From positions 124,001 through 188,000 of the forward strand of contig NZ_SBIT01000015.1 of the NCBI RefSeq assembly GCF_004765785.1: DNA of 64,000 nt, read 5' to 3'. Shown here one piece after another: positions 17,225 to 25,816 of this stretch. The position numbers were made by a program, and so were the translations under genes. This DNA comes from Halorussus ruber. GTDB taxonomy: Archaea > Halobacteriota > Halobacteria > Halobacteriales > Haladaptataceae. A model generated the notes under the pieces. The model was not told the origin of the DNA. It did not search any database and saw only the letters and a program-made list of their open reading frames with translations. Every line of letters begins with the position of its first letter. Position 1 is the stretch's first letter.

Positions 17225-20200
17225 ATGTCGAAGCCGACTTCGGTCGTTCTCGCCGTCCTCCTCGTCGTGACGACCCCTGTCGCCGGAACGCTCTCTGCAA
17301 ACATCGCTGCTCCCTCGGAAGCCACCGCCCCCGAAAACGAGGCCCCGCTCGCCGACGCCGGACTCGACCAAGAGGTACGGAAGGGTGCGACGGTACTCCT
17401 CGACGGCACCGGCTCGCGCGACCCCGACGGACGCATCGAAGCCTACGACTGGTCGATTCAGACGCCGAGCAACGACACTATCACTCCCGACTGCGCCACC
17501 TGCAATCGAACCCGATTCACGCCGACCGAAACCGGACGCTATCGCGTCACCCTAACTATCACGGACGAGGAGGGTGCGAGCAGTTCCGACACCCTCTACG
17601 TCGATGTTTCGCCCGGCGCGGACCCCTCCATCTCGATCTCGGGGCCGGGAGAATCCACGACTGGCGCGACAGAAACGTACACCGCGGACCTCGACGCCGG
17701 GGCCGCGGCGCTCGAGTACGTGGTCTGGTCCATCGACGGCGTCGAAATAGCGAATCACTCGCTCTCGGCGGACCAACCGACCGACACCGTCTCGAAGCAC
17801 TTCCCGACCGCTGGCGCGCGGTCGATTACCGCGACGGTCTCCGACGTGGACGGACAATCGGCCACGTCCTCGCTCGCCGTTACGGTACGCGGGCAGACGG
17901 ACCCGCCGACCCAACCGCCGGAAGACAAAAGTATCGCGGACGGAGCTTCGCCGACAGTCTCCGGCGATGCGGTCGTGACCGGGACGGAACCGCTCCGAGG
18001 AGCCTACTCGGTCCGACTCGACTCCTCGTCAAGCGCGGTCGCATCGGTCAGTTGGTACGACGCCGCGGGACGAATCGGCAGGGGAACCTCGCTGAGTACG
18101 GTCTGGGAACCCGGCGATCACAAAATCTACGCCGTCGTCACCTACACAGACGGATCTGAGAACGTCGCAACCTTCGCGGACGGAACGACGGCGGTCGCGG
18201 CCGACCCCCGCCCGAACGTCTCGTTCGTGTCTCTCGACCGTTACGGTTCGATTTCCGGAACCGCGAGCGGTCTCGACGAGTACGAGAACCTCGACACGCT
18301 CCGCGTCGAAGTCGACGGAGAGACAATCGCCACTGCAGGGTCGAGTATCCGCCTCGACACGGACTACAAGCAGATGGTCCACTTCTCCTCCGACGACTTC
18401 ACGCCCGGCGAGCGTCACTCGGTGACGGTCGTCGCTACAGACGAACGCGGACAGACGACGAACGTGTCCCGGGACATCGTGCCGGTAAAGAAACCGGAAA
18501 TCGTTCGCTCCGAGTTCGTGAATAGTCCGGTTGACTCGTACCACGAGCGAATCGACCCAGAGCGGTACGCGGCGCATCACGTGTTGGAGATTGATTTGAA
18601 TGGAGTTGATGCGGAAGATATAGACATAGAAATCCAGAGAGCAGATAATTCCTTGAGGGAAGTCCAAGACGAGAAGTTTAGAAAGAATGTGTCAGGTAAT
18701 AAAATCGCTATAGAGAGTTTCTGGGCAGGAAATGTCCCTGGTGAATATTATATAAACGTCAATTGGACAATCTCGCAGAAGAACAAGCTTTGGCAGAATA
18801 AGCAATATACCAAGTTTCAAGTCACAAAAAGCAAACCTGAGCTCCGATTAGACGTCCTCAACGACGGAACGAAGGACTATATCACGAAAGAACACGGTAT
18901 CCACGTGAACGCGAGTGGATCGTTCGACCCCGACGGGACCGACCTGAAATACATCTGGAAGTACGGGGCGGAACCGACGAAACCGGATAACACCACGGCA
19001 AAGTTCTGGGCTTACGACCGGGCCGCTAGTATTGTCGAGGACGAATACGACCTCCGAACCAAGCGGAACTTCAATTTCTTGGACTACTTCGTTCCGGACA
19101 TCGCAGGCGAGAATATCACGACTGACGGTCCGTACTACGCCAACGACACGGTGCGAATTAGGGTAGAAACACAACCGTACCACTTCTCGAAACAGACGTA
19201 CTACGACGATTTCTCGCTCGGCTTGGCAGTCGCCAATCCGGAAGCAACCGTGACCAGATGGGAAACCGTTGACGCACCCGACAGTTCTCATTCGGAGCCG
19301 ACTGAAGACGCCTACAAGTACGTCGGTGTAATCGAAGTTCCCGCTACCGAAATTTCGCCGCATGACTCGACGGTAACGGTTTACAACCTCAACAACACCA
19401 GAAAAGAGGTTCAGACAACGCTTCCGGAAGTTGGAGTATTGCTAGAAAATAACCAATACTGGTCCAACGTGAGCGTGGAAAATCTCACGTACCGGGTAGA
19501 GAAGCCCAAAATCCGCAAGGCTACAGTCAACTCGGAAGAACGTCGAGACGAGTATGTCGAAGACGGATACTCCGTCAAAACAACGGAAAACGACGCTAAA
19601 TACGTCCTCGAAGAGTACGTAAAAACCCAGGAAGCGAAGTACGAGAAGGAGACCAAACGCTTCTCGGATAGACGAATCCGGAGTCAGTTTCTCGACTCGA
19701 TGCAGCAGTGGTACGTAGACGGAACTGTTCGAAAAGAGGAGACGCGAACTCGAACGTTCTCCTCGTGGTTCGACTCCGCAACTACGAGGTCACCCCGCAA
19801 GTGGCACGATTCGAGTCTCTGGAACGGCGAGCAGACGGGAGCGACGCGCGAGGTCAAAGTCGAAGACGCCGAATACGAGACCGAAAAAGAGTACGAATAC
19901 GAGTACGAAGTCGAGAAGACGTGGACCAAAACGGTCCGGCGCTGTAGTCTGAAATTCGGTTGTCATACGGAGACAATTACGAAGACGTACACAGTCACGC
20001 GGACCTCGACCTACTGGGCTACCTCTAGCTACGCCTACGACCACGATTTTACTGGGGATACACGACAGGTCAAAGTCGAAGACGCCGAGTACGAAACGCA
20101 GTTCGAAGTGCGATACAAATCAAAGTTCACCGAGCAAGTCACCTACTACAAGGCCGCACGCGACAAGCAAGTACAGAAGGCCGAGTACAGCTGGGAATCA

Positions 20201-20575
20201 CAGGCGTCAACTATGGATTACGCCGTCGCTAGGAGGCAAGCGAGCGGCCGTAGTGACTGGCGAATTTCCGAGGAGACGATTACAGCGTGGACTCTCGTTC
20301 GGAAAGACGGGACCTCGACGTTCTGGACCGACGCATACGCGAACCAAAGTCACATCGCCGAAACGAAGGCGACGATTACGGGCCAGTTCGTCCGGGAGTT
20401 CTACAACTCCGAGACGGGGAACATCACGAAGGAGACTGAGTATCGAACGACTGAGAACACTTATCCGAGCGCTAAAACCAAAGATACAATAGTAGATGAT
20501 ATAACTTCGGAGAAAGACAGTACGAAGTGGTGTGAAATAAAGGCCTCTTGCTCGGAAACGAACGGGGGCGCTTAA
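17225..20575 (+). CDS. Large secreted PKD-domain protein with charged, Tyr-rich C-terminal region
   Basis: 1116 residues. A Sec signal peptide covers ~1-25. A PKD domain follows at ~40-127 (DAGLDQEVRKGATVLLDGTG, SRDPDGRIEAYDW) with a CATC cysteine pair. Further Ig-like beta domains cover ~130-440. A second PKD-like segment lies near 555-600 (NASGSFDPDGTDLKYIW). From ~760 the protein becomes rich in Lys, Glu, Tyr and Trp, with a motif VKVEDAEYET occurring twice, 72 residues apart (codons near 19853 and 20069). It has no C-terminal membrane helix. The following gene, three bases later, encodes a membrane-anchored protein, suggesting a cell-surface complex. Bases ~18580-18840 are markedly AT-rich compared with the rest. 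Function unknown. Confidence 0.85.
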   Translation: MSKPTSVVLAVLLVVTTPVAGTLSANIAAPSEATAPENEAPLADAGLDQEVRKGATVLLDGTGSRDPDGRIEAYDWSIQTPSNDTITPDCATCNRTRFTPTETGRYRVTLTITDEEGASSSDTLYVDVSPGADPSISISGPGESTTGATETYTADLDAGAAALEYVVWSIDGVEIANHSLSADQPTDTVSKHFPTAGARSITATVSDVDGQSATSSLAVTVRGQTDPPTQPPEDKSIADGASPTVSGDAVVTGTEPLRGAYSVRLDSSSSAVASVSWYDAAGRIGRGTSLSTVWEPGDHKIYAVVTYTDGSENVATFADGTTAVAADPRPNVSFVSLDRYGSISGTASGLDEYENLDTLRVEVDGETIATAGSSIRLDTDYKQMVHFSSDDFTPGERHSVTVVATDERGQTTNVSRDIVPVKKPEIVRSEFVNSPVDSYHERIDPERYAAHHVLEIDLNGVDAEDIDIEIQRADNSLREVQDEKFRKNVSGNKIAIESFWAGNVPGEYYINVNWTISQKNKLWQNKQYTKFQVTKSKPELRLDVLNDGTKDYITKEHGIHVNASGSFDPDGTDLKYIWKYGAEPTKPDNTTAKFWAYDRAASIVEDEYDLRTKRNFNFLDYFVPDIAGENITTDGPYYANDTVRIRVETQPYHFSKQTYYDDFSLGLAVANPEATVTRWETVDAPDSSHSEPTEDAYKYVGVIEVPATEISPHDSTVTVYNLNNTRKEVQTTLPEVGVLLENNQYWSNVSVENLTYRVEKPKIRKATVNSEERRDEYVEDGYSVKTTENDAKYVLEEYVKTQEAKYEKETKRFSDRRIRSQFLDSMQQWYVDGTVRKEETRTRTFSSWFDSATTRSPRKWHDSSLWNGEQTGATREVKVEDAEYETEKEYEYEYEVEKTWTKTVRRCSLKFGCHTETITKTYTVTRTSTYWATSSYAYDHDFTGDTRQVKVEDAEYETQFEVRYKSKFTEQVTYYKAARDKQVQKAEYSWESQASTMDYAVARRQASGRSDWRISEETITAWTLVRKDGTSTFWTDAYANQSHIAETKATITGQFVREFYNSETGNITKETEYRTTENTYPSAKTKDTIVDDITSEKDSTKWCEIKASCSETNGGA

Positions 20576-20578
20576 TTC

Positions 20579-21517
20579 ATGAATATACGCAATTCATCGA
20601 CCATCGTCCGTACATTGGTGTTGTTCTGTTTGCTCGCCTCCGTACAGAGTGGCATAGTTTGGGCCGGAGTCTCGGAAGATACTGAGTCACAGGCGGTAGT
20701 CAAGTCATCTAGTGGTGTCGAATACCAGATTTCACTTAACATCGACAATTCGACGGTTGTCGTCGATTACAGAAATCCGACTAATAGAAAAATAGATCTA
20801 GAAAGATACGTACTCACCGTCGACAGACAACGCATCTATGCAGCGAACTTCAACCTCTCCGGAGGCGAACATCGCACAAAAGAAATCAATATTACGCCAG
20901 CGATAAACGTCAACCAGGACGACCACACGGTCGTGTTCTCGACCTTCGGCGGGCACACGCAGTTCAATTTCACGCGGAAAATCGACTCCGCCGAGTCCGG
21001 GAAAATACCGAAACCCTATATCGAAGACGTGACGGTGGCGGACGGGACCATCAACGGCGAACCGTCGGCGGTCGCCAAGGTGACCATCGTCAATCCCTCG
21101 AAGCAACTCTACAGTACGAAACTGATGGTCCACACTGTCGGGACCGAGGGGAGCTACTATCCCGCGTCGGTTCGCCCCGGTGACTCGCGTACCATCACCG
21201 TCGAACTTCTCGACGAGCGCGGGACGGAGATAGCTGGCGAGGCGCGCTTCTACGCGGGGAATATGACCACCGAGGAGGGTGCGCTGGACCAAGTCGAGTT
21301 CGCCGGGAAAGCGGGCGAGGAGACGCGGGTCTGGAACACGTCTTACGAGCCTGTGCGGCCGACGTGGATGGACGACAACTACGAGTATCACAACGCCAGT
21401 TACGAGCGCGGTATCGCGGAGAAAGCGAGCGCCGGATACGAAATCGGAGGAGTGCCCGTAATCTACGTCGGCCTCGCGCTCGTCGTCGGCTGGCTGGTCG
21501 TTCGGAAGCTCCGGTGA
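20579..21517 (+). CDS. Membrane-anchored extracellular protein, partner of the PKD protein
   Basis: 312 residues. An N-terminal signal peptide (LVLFCLLASVQSGIVWAG) is followed by two beta-rich extracellular modules: ~40-135 (VEYQISLNIDNSTVVVDYRN) and ~150-240 (VAKVTIVNPSKQLYSTKLMV), resembling CARDB/Ig-like domains, with several N-glycosylation sequons. A C-terminal helix (VIYVGLALVVGWLVV) followed by RKLR anchors it with the bulk outside. The three-base gap implies co-translation with the PKD protein. The first 250 bases are AT-rich, continuing the composition of the PKD gene's end. No known family is recognised. Confidence 0.8.
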   Translation: MNIRNSSTIVRTLVLFCLLASVQSGIVWAGVSEDTESQAVVKSSSGVEYQISLNIDNSTVVVDYRNPTNRKIDLERYVLTVDRQRIYAANFNLSGGEHRTKEINITPAINVNQDDHTVVFSTFGGHTQFNFTRKIDSAESGKIPKPYIEDVTVADGTINGEPSAVAKVTIVNPSKQLYSTKLMVHTVGTEGSYYPASVRPGDSRTITVELLDERGTEIAGEARFYAGNMTTEEGALDQVEFAGKAGEETRVWNTSYEPVRPTWMDDNYEYHNASYERGIAEKASAGYEIGGVPVIYVGLALVVGWLVVRKLR

Positions 21518-21523
21518 GGTCGG

Positions 21524-21736
21524 TTACGTCTCTTTCGTCCGGATGATTTCACGCATGTTGACGTAGATATCGCGGGGCGAGGTCTCCTCGTCGGGGTCGT
21601 AGAGGTCGCTGATGCGGTAGAGAATCGCCGCGACGAGTTTGCTCTCGGAGGACTCGCCGCGGACGTCCTCTGCGATTTCTCGGAGGGTTTCCGCGCGCTG
21701 CATGTCGGGGCCGTAGGAGCCTTGGTCGTGGGACAT
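21524..21736 (-). CDS. Small conserved acidic protein, function unknown
   Basis: 70 residues, helical and acidic (AETLREIAEDVRGESSESKL, AAILYRISDLYDPDE). No domain with known function is recognised. Its start lies 3 bases beyond the stop of the Mrp ATPase gene, so it is the distal gene of that transcript, and this linkage is the only functional hint. It has no cysteine, so it is unlikely to hold an Fe-S cluster itself. Confidence 0.7.
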   Translation of the reverse strand: MSHDQGSYGPDMQRAETLREIAEDVRGESSESKLVAAILYRISDLYDPDEETSPRDIYVNMREIIRTKET

Positions 21737-21739
21737 GGT

Positions 21740-22774
21740 TCAGCGTTGCTGGCGTCGTTTAATAATTCCGACGTTATTGGCGACGTTCTCGGTCAGGACG
21801 CGGAAGGCGTCGCCCGTGTCGCTGTCTTCGTCCAGCACGATGGGTTTGCCCTCGTCGCCGCCGGTTCGGACCGAGGGGTCGATGGGGACCGACCCGAGGA
21901 AGGGCATGTCGTTCTCCTCGGCGAACTTCGCGCCGCCGCCGCGGCCGAAGATGTCGTGTTCGCCCCCGCAGTCCGGGCACTTGAACGTGGACATGTTCTC
22001 GGCGATGCCCAGAACCGGCGTGTCGTGCTTGCCGAACATCCGCAGGCCCTTGCGGGCGTCGTCGATGGCCACCTCCTGAGGCGTCGTGACGATGACAGCC
22101 CCCGTGACGGGGACGCTCTGGAGGAGGGTGAGCTGGGCGTCACCGGTCCCCGGCGGGAGGTCCACGACCATGTAGTCGAGGTGGCCCCACTCGACGTCCT
22201 CCCAGAGTTGGGTCAGGACCTTGTGGACCATCGGGCCGCGCCAGATGACCGGGTCGTCCTCGCCGACGAGGAAGGCCATGCTCATGAGTTTCACGCCGAA
22301 CTGTTCGGGCGGAATCATGGTCTCGTCCTCGGTGGCCGTGGGCACTTCGTCGGCGTCGACCATCCGGGGGACGTTCGGGCCGTACACGTCTGCATCGAAG
22401 AGGCCGACGCGAGCGCCCATCTGGGAGAGTCCGGCCGCGAGGTTGACCGCGACGGTGGACTTGCCGACGCCGCCCTTGCCGGAGGCGACCGCGATGATGT
22501 TCTTGACGTTCGGGAGGACCTGCTCGCTGGTCGAGACCGACTCCTCGACGCGGGCCGAGAGGTCGGCCTCCATGTCGTGTTCCGAGAGGACTTCTCGGAC
22601 GCGGTCGGCGATTTGGCTCTCGTGGGGCGAGTAGGGCGCGCCGAGCGCGAGCGAGATGCTGGCGGTGTCGCCCTCGACCGAGATGTCGTTGACGAGGTTC
22701 GACGAGACGATGTCGTCGCCGAGGTCCGGGTCCTGTACGTCCCGAAGGAGTTCGCGTACCGCTGATTCGTCCAT
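21740..22774 (-). CDS. apbC: Mrp/NBP35-family Fe-S cluster carrier ATPase
   Basis: 344 residues from the ATG at 22774; CTTATC-type sequence ~27 bases upstream supports this over the ATG at 22813. An N-terminal DUF59/MIP18-like domain (residues ~1-75) precedes the deviant Walker A P-loop SGKGGVGKST (98-107), DADVYGPNVPRM and VVDLPPGTGD. A CPDC pair near the C-terminus can bridge a [4Fe-4S] cluster in the dimer. These proteins bind and hand on Fe-S clusters in the cytosol. It shares a 128-base divergent promoter region with the TRAM gene; moaA, an Fe-S enzyme gene, lies just beyond. Confidence 0.92.
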   Translation of the reverse strand: MDESAVRELLRDVQDPDLGDDIVSSNLVNDISVEGDTASISLALGAPYSPHESQIADRVREVLSEHDMEADLSARVEESVSTSEQVLPNVKNIIAVASGKGGVGKSTVAVNLAAGLSQMGARVGLFDADVYGPNVPRMVDADEVPTATEDETMIPPEQFGVKLMSMAFLVGEDDPVIWRGPMVHKVLTQLWEDVEWGHLDYMVVDLPPGTGDAQLTLLQSVPVTGAVIVTTPQEVAIDDARKGLRMFGKHDTPVLGIAENMSTFKCPDCGGEHDIFGRGGGAKFAEENDMPFLGSVPIDPSVRTGGDEGKPIVLDEDSDTGDAFRVLTENVANNVGIIKRRQQR

Positions 22775-22798
22775 ACCGCAGGTAGGGGCCGACGAGTC

Positions 22799-22877
22799 GA
22801 TAAGCCTTGTCAACTCTGGAGTCGCGTAGACCGCGCTCGACCGCCGAGTTGCGCTCGGTTACCTCCCGATTACTTAA
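22799..22877. promoter_or_regulatory. Divergent promoters of apbC (left) and the TRAM gene (right)
   Basis: TCGATAAGCC at 22798-22807 reads as a TATA box on the minus strand, 25-30 bases before the apbC start. TTACTTAA at 22870-22877 is the plus-strand box, 26-33 bases before the TRAM start at 22903. Confidence 0.55.
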
Positions 22878-22902
22878 CCACCGGCAGGTCGTGTGGGGGT
22901 GT

Positions 22903-23163
22903 ATGTCAGGCCGCGACACCGCCCCGGTCGAAGTCGGCGAACGCTACTCCGTCGAAATCGAGGACCTCGGGAGCGAAGGCGACGGCGTGGCCCGCATCGG
23001 GTCGTTCGTCGTCTTCGTGCCCGACGCGGACCTCGGCGAGCGCGTGGACATCCGAATCGAGGAGGTCGGCGAGAACCACGCCACCGCGTCGGTCGTGGAG
23101 GACGACGAGGGAGCAGCGGACGGGGAACAGTCCGACGACCAGCGAGACGCAGACGAAACGTAA
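22903..23163 (+). CDS. TRAM domain protein
   Basis: 86 residues from the ATG at 22903, placed by the TATA box. The TRAM domain spans ~8-66 ([40 protein letters not shown]), an OB-fold that binds RNA. A Glu/Asp/Gln-rich tail follows. Stand-alone TRAM proteins are common in archaea and behave as RNA chaperones comparable to bacterial cold-shock proteins. Seventy-one bases separate it from moaA, which has its own promoter. Confidence 0.85.
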   Translation: MSGRDTAPVEVGERYSVEIEDLGSEGDGVARIGSFVVFVPDADLGERVDIRIEEVGENHATASVVEDDEGAADGEQSDDQRDADET

Positions 23164-23199
23164 CCGAATTCCGTTACGCTGGCGGGGGCCTCGACAGCG

Positions 23200-23207
23200 A
23201 TTTTAAG
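23200..23207 (+). promoter_or_regulatory. TATA box of moaA
   Basis: ATTTTAAG 28-35 bases before the ATG at 23235. Confidence 0.5.
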
Positions 23208-23234
23208 GACACGCACGCTGAAAGTTCAGGAGTA

Positions 23235-24224
23235 ATGCTGGAGGACGACTTCGGGCGCGAGGTCTCGGGCGTGCGAGTCTCGCTCACAGACAGGTGTAAC
23301 TTCGACTGCGTCTACTGCCACAACGAGGGGTTGGGCGACACGCGGGGACCGATGGACCCACGAGACGACGAGATGACCGCCGACGAAGTCGTCCGGTTTC
23401 TGGAAGTCGCCCGCGAGTTCGGCGTGGGCAAGGTCAAGTTCACCGGCGGAGAGCCGATGCTCCGTCAGGACTTGGAGGAGATTATCCGGCGAACGCCCGA
23501 CGAGATGGAGGTGTCGCTGACTACCAATGGCACCTTCCTTCCCGGTCGAGCCGAGGACCTCGTGGACGCCGGACTGGAGCGAGTGAACGTCTCGCAGGAC
23601 GCGCTCGACCCCGAGGCGTTCGCCGAGGTCACCCAGAGCGGGGCCTACGACGCGGTGATGGAAGGCGTCGAGGCGGGCCTCGACGCCGGACTCGACCCCG
23701 TGAAGTTGAACATGGTCGTGTTCGAGCATACGGCGGGCTACGTCGAGGAGATGGTCGAACACGTCGCCGAGAACGACGGCCTGCAACTCCAACTCATCCA
23801 GTACATGCCCGAACTCACGGGCAAGCCCGAGTGGAACATCGACATCCAGCGCGTCCACGACTGGCTGGCCGACATCGCGGACGAGGTGGAGACCCGCGAC
23901 ATGCACAACCGGAACCGCTACTGGGTCGGCGGCACCGCCGACGAGGAGTCGAGCGGCATGGTCGAAATCGTGGACCCCGTCGAGAACGCCCAGTTCTGCG
24001 CGAACTGCCACCGCGTGCGCGTCACGCACGAAGGATACCTGAAGGGGTGTCTGAACCGCAACGACGACCTCCGGTCGATGGGCGAGATGACGAAAGACGA
24101 GATTCGGGAGACCTTCCGCGAGACGGTAGAAAACCGAGTACCCTACTACGGCGAGTACATGGTGAAGGGTGACGACGGCGAGTGGGAAATCAACGACGAG
24201 TACGTCAACAACGTCGAGGTCTGA
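23235..24224 (+). CDS. moaA: GTP 3',8-cyclase MoaA (molybdopterin synthesis)
   Basis: 329 residues. The radical-SAM cluster motif is Cys21-x3-Cys25-x2-Cys28 (CNFDCVYC), then FTGGEPMLR for SAM binding and LTTNGTFL. The second [4Fe-4S] cluster, which binds GTP, is provided by Cys255, Cys258 and Cys272 (CANCHRVR ... GC). It converts GTP to 3',8-cyclo-dihydro-GTP, the first step of molybdenum cofactor synthesis, working with MoaC (not in this window). The upstream reading frame extends through the TRAM gene but its start is not supported. Confidence 0.94.
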   Translation: MLEDDFGREVSGVRVSLTDRCNFDCVYCHNEGLGDTRGPMDPRDDEMTADEVVRFLEVAREFGVGKVKFTGGEPMLRQDLEEIIRRTPDEMEVSLTTNGTFLPGRAEDLVDAGLERVNVSQDALDPEAFAEVTQSGAYDAVMEGVEAGLDAGLDPVKLNMVVFEHTAGYVEEMVEHVAENDGLQLQLIQYMPELTGKPEWNIDIQRVHDWLADIADEVETRDMHNRNRYWVGGTADEESSGMVEIVDPVENAQFCANCHRVRVTHEGYLKGCLNRNDDLRSMGEMTKDEIRETFRETVENRVPYYGEYMVKGDDGEWEINDEYVNNVEV

Positions 24225-24331
24225 GTTTTTCGAGTGGTGTGATTGTCGCGGGTTGCAGGCACTACGGGATAATTATAGATGTCCTTTAGAAATATAGATG
24301 GATGTTTAACAATTGATTGGGTATTTTCTAC

Positions 24332-24612
24332 AAGCCTAAGTCGGTGTGCAGTCCGACGAAGCTAGCGTCGGGCTTGGGCCGAGGAGTCACCGCGACCGCA
24401 CCGCGACCGCATCGCAACCGCATCGCAACCGCATCGCAACCGCATCGCAACCGCATCGCAACCGCATCGCAACCGCATCGCAACCGCATCGCAACCGCAC
24501 TGCTATCGCGGACCTCACGCCTCCCCAACCTCCTCACTCCCGCGCTTTGCGCGGTCGTTCGTCCCTCGCGCGGATGGGCGCGCTCACGGGAGAGCGCGCC
24601 CGGCACGCGCCA
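24332..24612 (-). repeat. Structured dispersed repeat, family 2 copy C, with tandem expansion
   Basis: On the minus strand: GGCGCGTGCCGGGCGCGCTC, loop, GAGCGCGCCC, GCGCGAGGGACGAACGACCG, GAGTGAGGAGGTTGGGGAGG, then the expanded G/C-rich segment and a tail with CTCCTCGGCCCAAGCC and GCTAGC. It occupies most of the 455-base gap between moaA and the 24.7 kb gene. The rest of the gap (24225-24330) is AT-rich. Confidence 0.78.
24388..24508. repeat. 11-bp tandem repeat array
   Basis: Ten contiguous 11-base units: two CACCGCGACCG, then eight identical CATCGCAACCG, then one degenerate unit (CACTGCTATCG). It sits within family 2 copy C at the place where other copies carry one or a few GCGGTCGCGGTGC-like phrases, so it appears to be a local expansion of that phrase. 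There are no spacers, so it is not a CRISPR array. Confidence 0.9.
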
Positions 24613-24648
24613 GACTACAAAATAAATGGTCTCGAAACTGGCCCGCAC

Positions 24649-24654
24649 GCTTAA
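24649..24654 (+). promoter_or_regulatory. TATA box of the 24.7 kb gene
   Basis: GCTTAA 26-31 bases before the ATG at 24680. Confidence 0.5.
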
Positions 24655-24679
24655 CCCGCGCTCCGATGAACCCCGTTCC

Positions 24680-25003
24680 ATGAGCCAGACCGAACTCGTC
24701 GAGCGCCTCGGCGACATGGAGTTGAACGACCGGGTGAGCGTCACGCTCTCGGACGGGACCACCTTCGAGGGGCCAGCGAGTCCCATCGACTACGTGCCCG
24801 AGGAGTCGCTCCGACTCGAAGTCCGACCCGAAGACGGCGCGACAGAGCGATACGAACTCTCGGCGGAGTACGACGGCGAGTGGAGCAAACTAGCGGTTCG
24901 CCACACCGACGCGAGCGAGGAGGACGCCGGGTGGGAGGAAGTCGGCGCGGTCGAGAACGTCGAAATCGGCGGCGGCGAGGAGGCGTGGAATTGGGGGACC
25001 TGA
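24680..25003 (+). CDS. Conserved acidic protein, function unknown
   Basis: 107 residues from the ATG at 24680, placed by the TATA box; the frame upstream runs back into the repeat. The first half (LNDRVSVTLSDGTTFEG, SLRLEVRPEDG) reads as a small beta barrel that could be Sm- or SH3-like; the second half contains EWSKLAVRHTDAS and a Gly/Glu-rich end with EEAWNWGT. No family is recognised and no operon partner is present. Confidence 0.65.
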   Translation: MSQTELVERLGDMELNDRVSVTLSDGTTFEGPASPIDYVPEESLRLEVRPEDGATERYELSAEYDGEWSKLAVRHTDASEEDAGWEEVGAVENVEIGGGEEAWNWGT

Positions 25004-25112
25004 GAATCGAGAGCGAGCGCGCGGACTCGGTACGTTCGGGGGCGAAATCGTGGGACACAGCACCGAAAACCGTGGGAGAAAGTCCCGAATTATGGCGAAT
25101 CTGATTCGTTGC

Positions 25113-25122
25113 GTTTATATAC
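25113..25122 (+). promoter_or_regulatory. Promoter upstream of tRNA-Ser and the rps13 operon
   Basis: TTTATATACC, the clearest TATA box in the region, ~80 bases before the tRNA. A transcript starting near 25145 would run through tRNA-Ser into rps13, so the tRNA would be released by processing. Confidence 0.55.
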
Positions 25123-25201
25123 CAATCGCCCATACCCTGAAATGCACACCTGTAGGGGCGCGGCGTCCCGAGTCCGAGAGGGCGGTAGTGAATGCAAGCG
25201 T

Positions 25202-25286
25202 GTCGAGGTAGCCTAGTCTGGCCCACGGCGCAGGGTTGCTAACTCTGTGGCGTCAAGCCTCGAGGGTTCGAATCCCTCCCTCGACG
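25202..25286 (+). tRNA. tRNA-Ser (anticodon GCU)
   Basis: 85 nt with a long variable arm. Acceptor arms GTCGAGG and CCTCGAC pair perfectly, followed by discriminator G. The anticodon stem CAGGG/CTCTG encloses TTGCTAA, giving anticodon GCT. The T arm is GAGGG-TTCGAAT-CCCTC. The 3' CCA is not encoded. It lies 17 bases before the rps13 start. Confidence 0.95.
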
Positions 25287-25303
25287 CTTTCCAGTATTCA
25301 ACC

Positions 25304-25816
25304 ATGAGTACAGAAGAACCACAGGAGGAAGACGAGGACCTCCGATACTTCGTCCGCATCGGTCAGACCGACCTCGATGGGACGAAGTCCGTCGAACGGT
25401 CCCTGACCGAACTGAACGGGATCGGTCGCCGAGCGGCGCGCATCATCGCCGACAAGACCGGCGTAGACCGCACGGCGACGTTCGGACGTCTCGAAGACGA
25501 CGAAATCGACACCGTCGTCGAGGCCGTCGAGAACTTCGCCGACGAGGTCCCAGAATGGCTCGCTAACCACCGCAACGACTTCTTCTCCGGGGAGACCACC
25601 CACGAGACGGGCAACGACCTGAACATGACCCGTCGTCAGGACATCAACCGGATGAAGATGATCGACTCGTACAAGGGCGTCCGCCACAAGCGTGGCCAGA
25701 AGGTCCGCGGTCAGCGCACCCGTTCGACGGGGCGTACCGAGGGCACCATCGGCGTCAACGTCGAGGAGATCAAGGAAGAACAGGCCGCCGAGGCCGAAGA
25801 GGGTGGTGAAGAATAA
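25304..25816 (+). CDS. rps13: 30S ribosomal protein S13
   Basis: 170 residues from the ATG at 25304. The S13 helix-two-turn-helix region ([18 protein letters not shown]) is followed by the conserved basic stretch ([18 protein letters not shown]) that contacts the P-site tRNA and the head of the 30S. Haloarchaeal acidic extensions lie at both ends. Its stop overlaps the rps4 start (TAATG). First protein gene of the S13-S4-S11-RpoD operon, conserved across archaea. Confidence 0.97.
   Translation: MSTEEPQEEDEDLRYFVRIGQTDLDGTKSVERSLTELNGIGRRAARIIADKTGVDRTATFGRLEDDEIDTVVEAVENFADEVPEWLANHRNDFFSGETTHETGNDLNMTRRQDINRMKMIDSYKGVRHKRGQKVRGQRTRSTGRTEGTIGVNVEEIKEEQAAEAEEGGEE

Noticed and set aside
22807-22902. 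Longer start for the TRAM protein at 22807
   Set aside because: The extra 32 residues lack conservation-like composition and the TATA box at 22870 lies inside them.
24388-24508. Possible CRISPR array
   Set aside because: Units are 11 bases and contiguous, with no spacers and no cas genes in the window.
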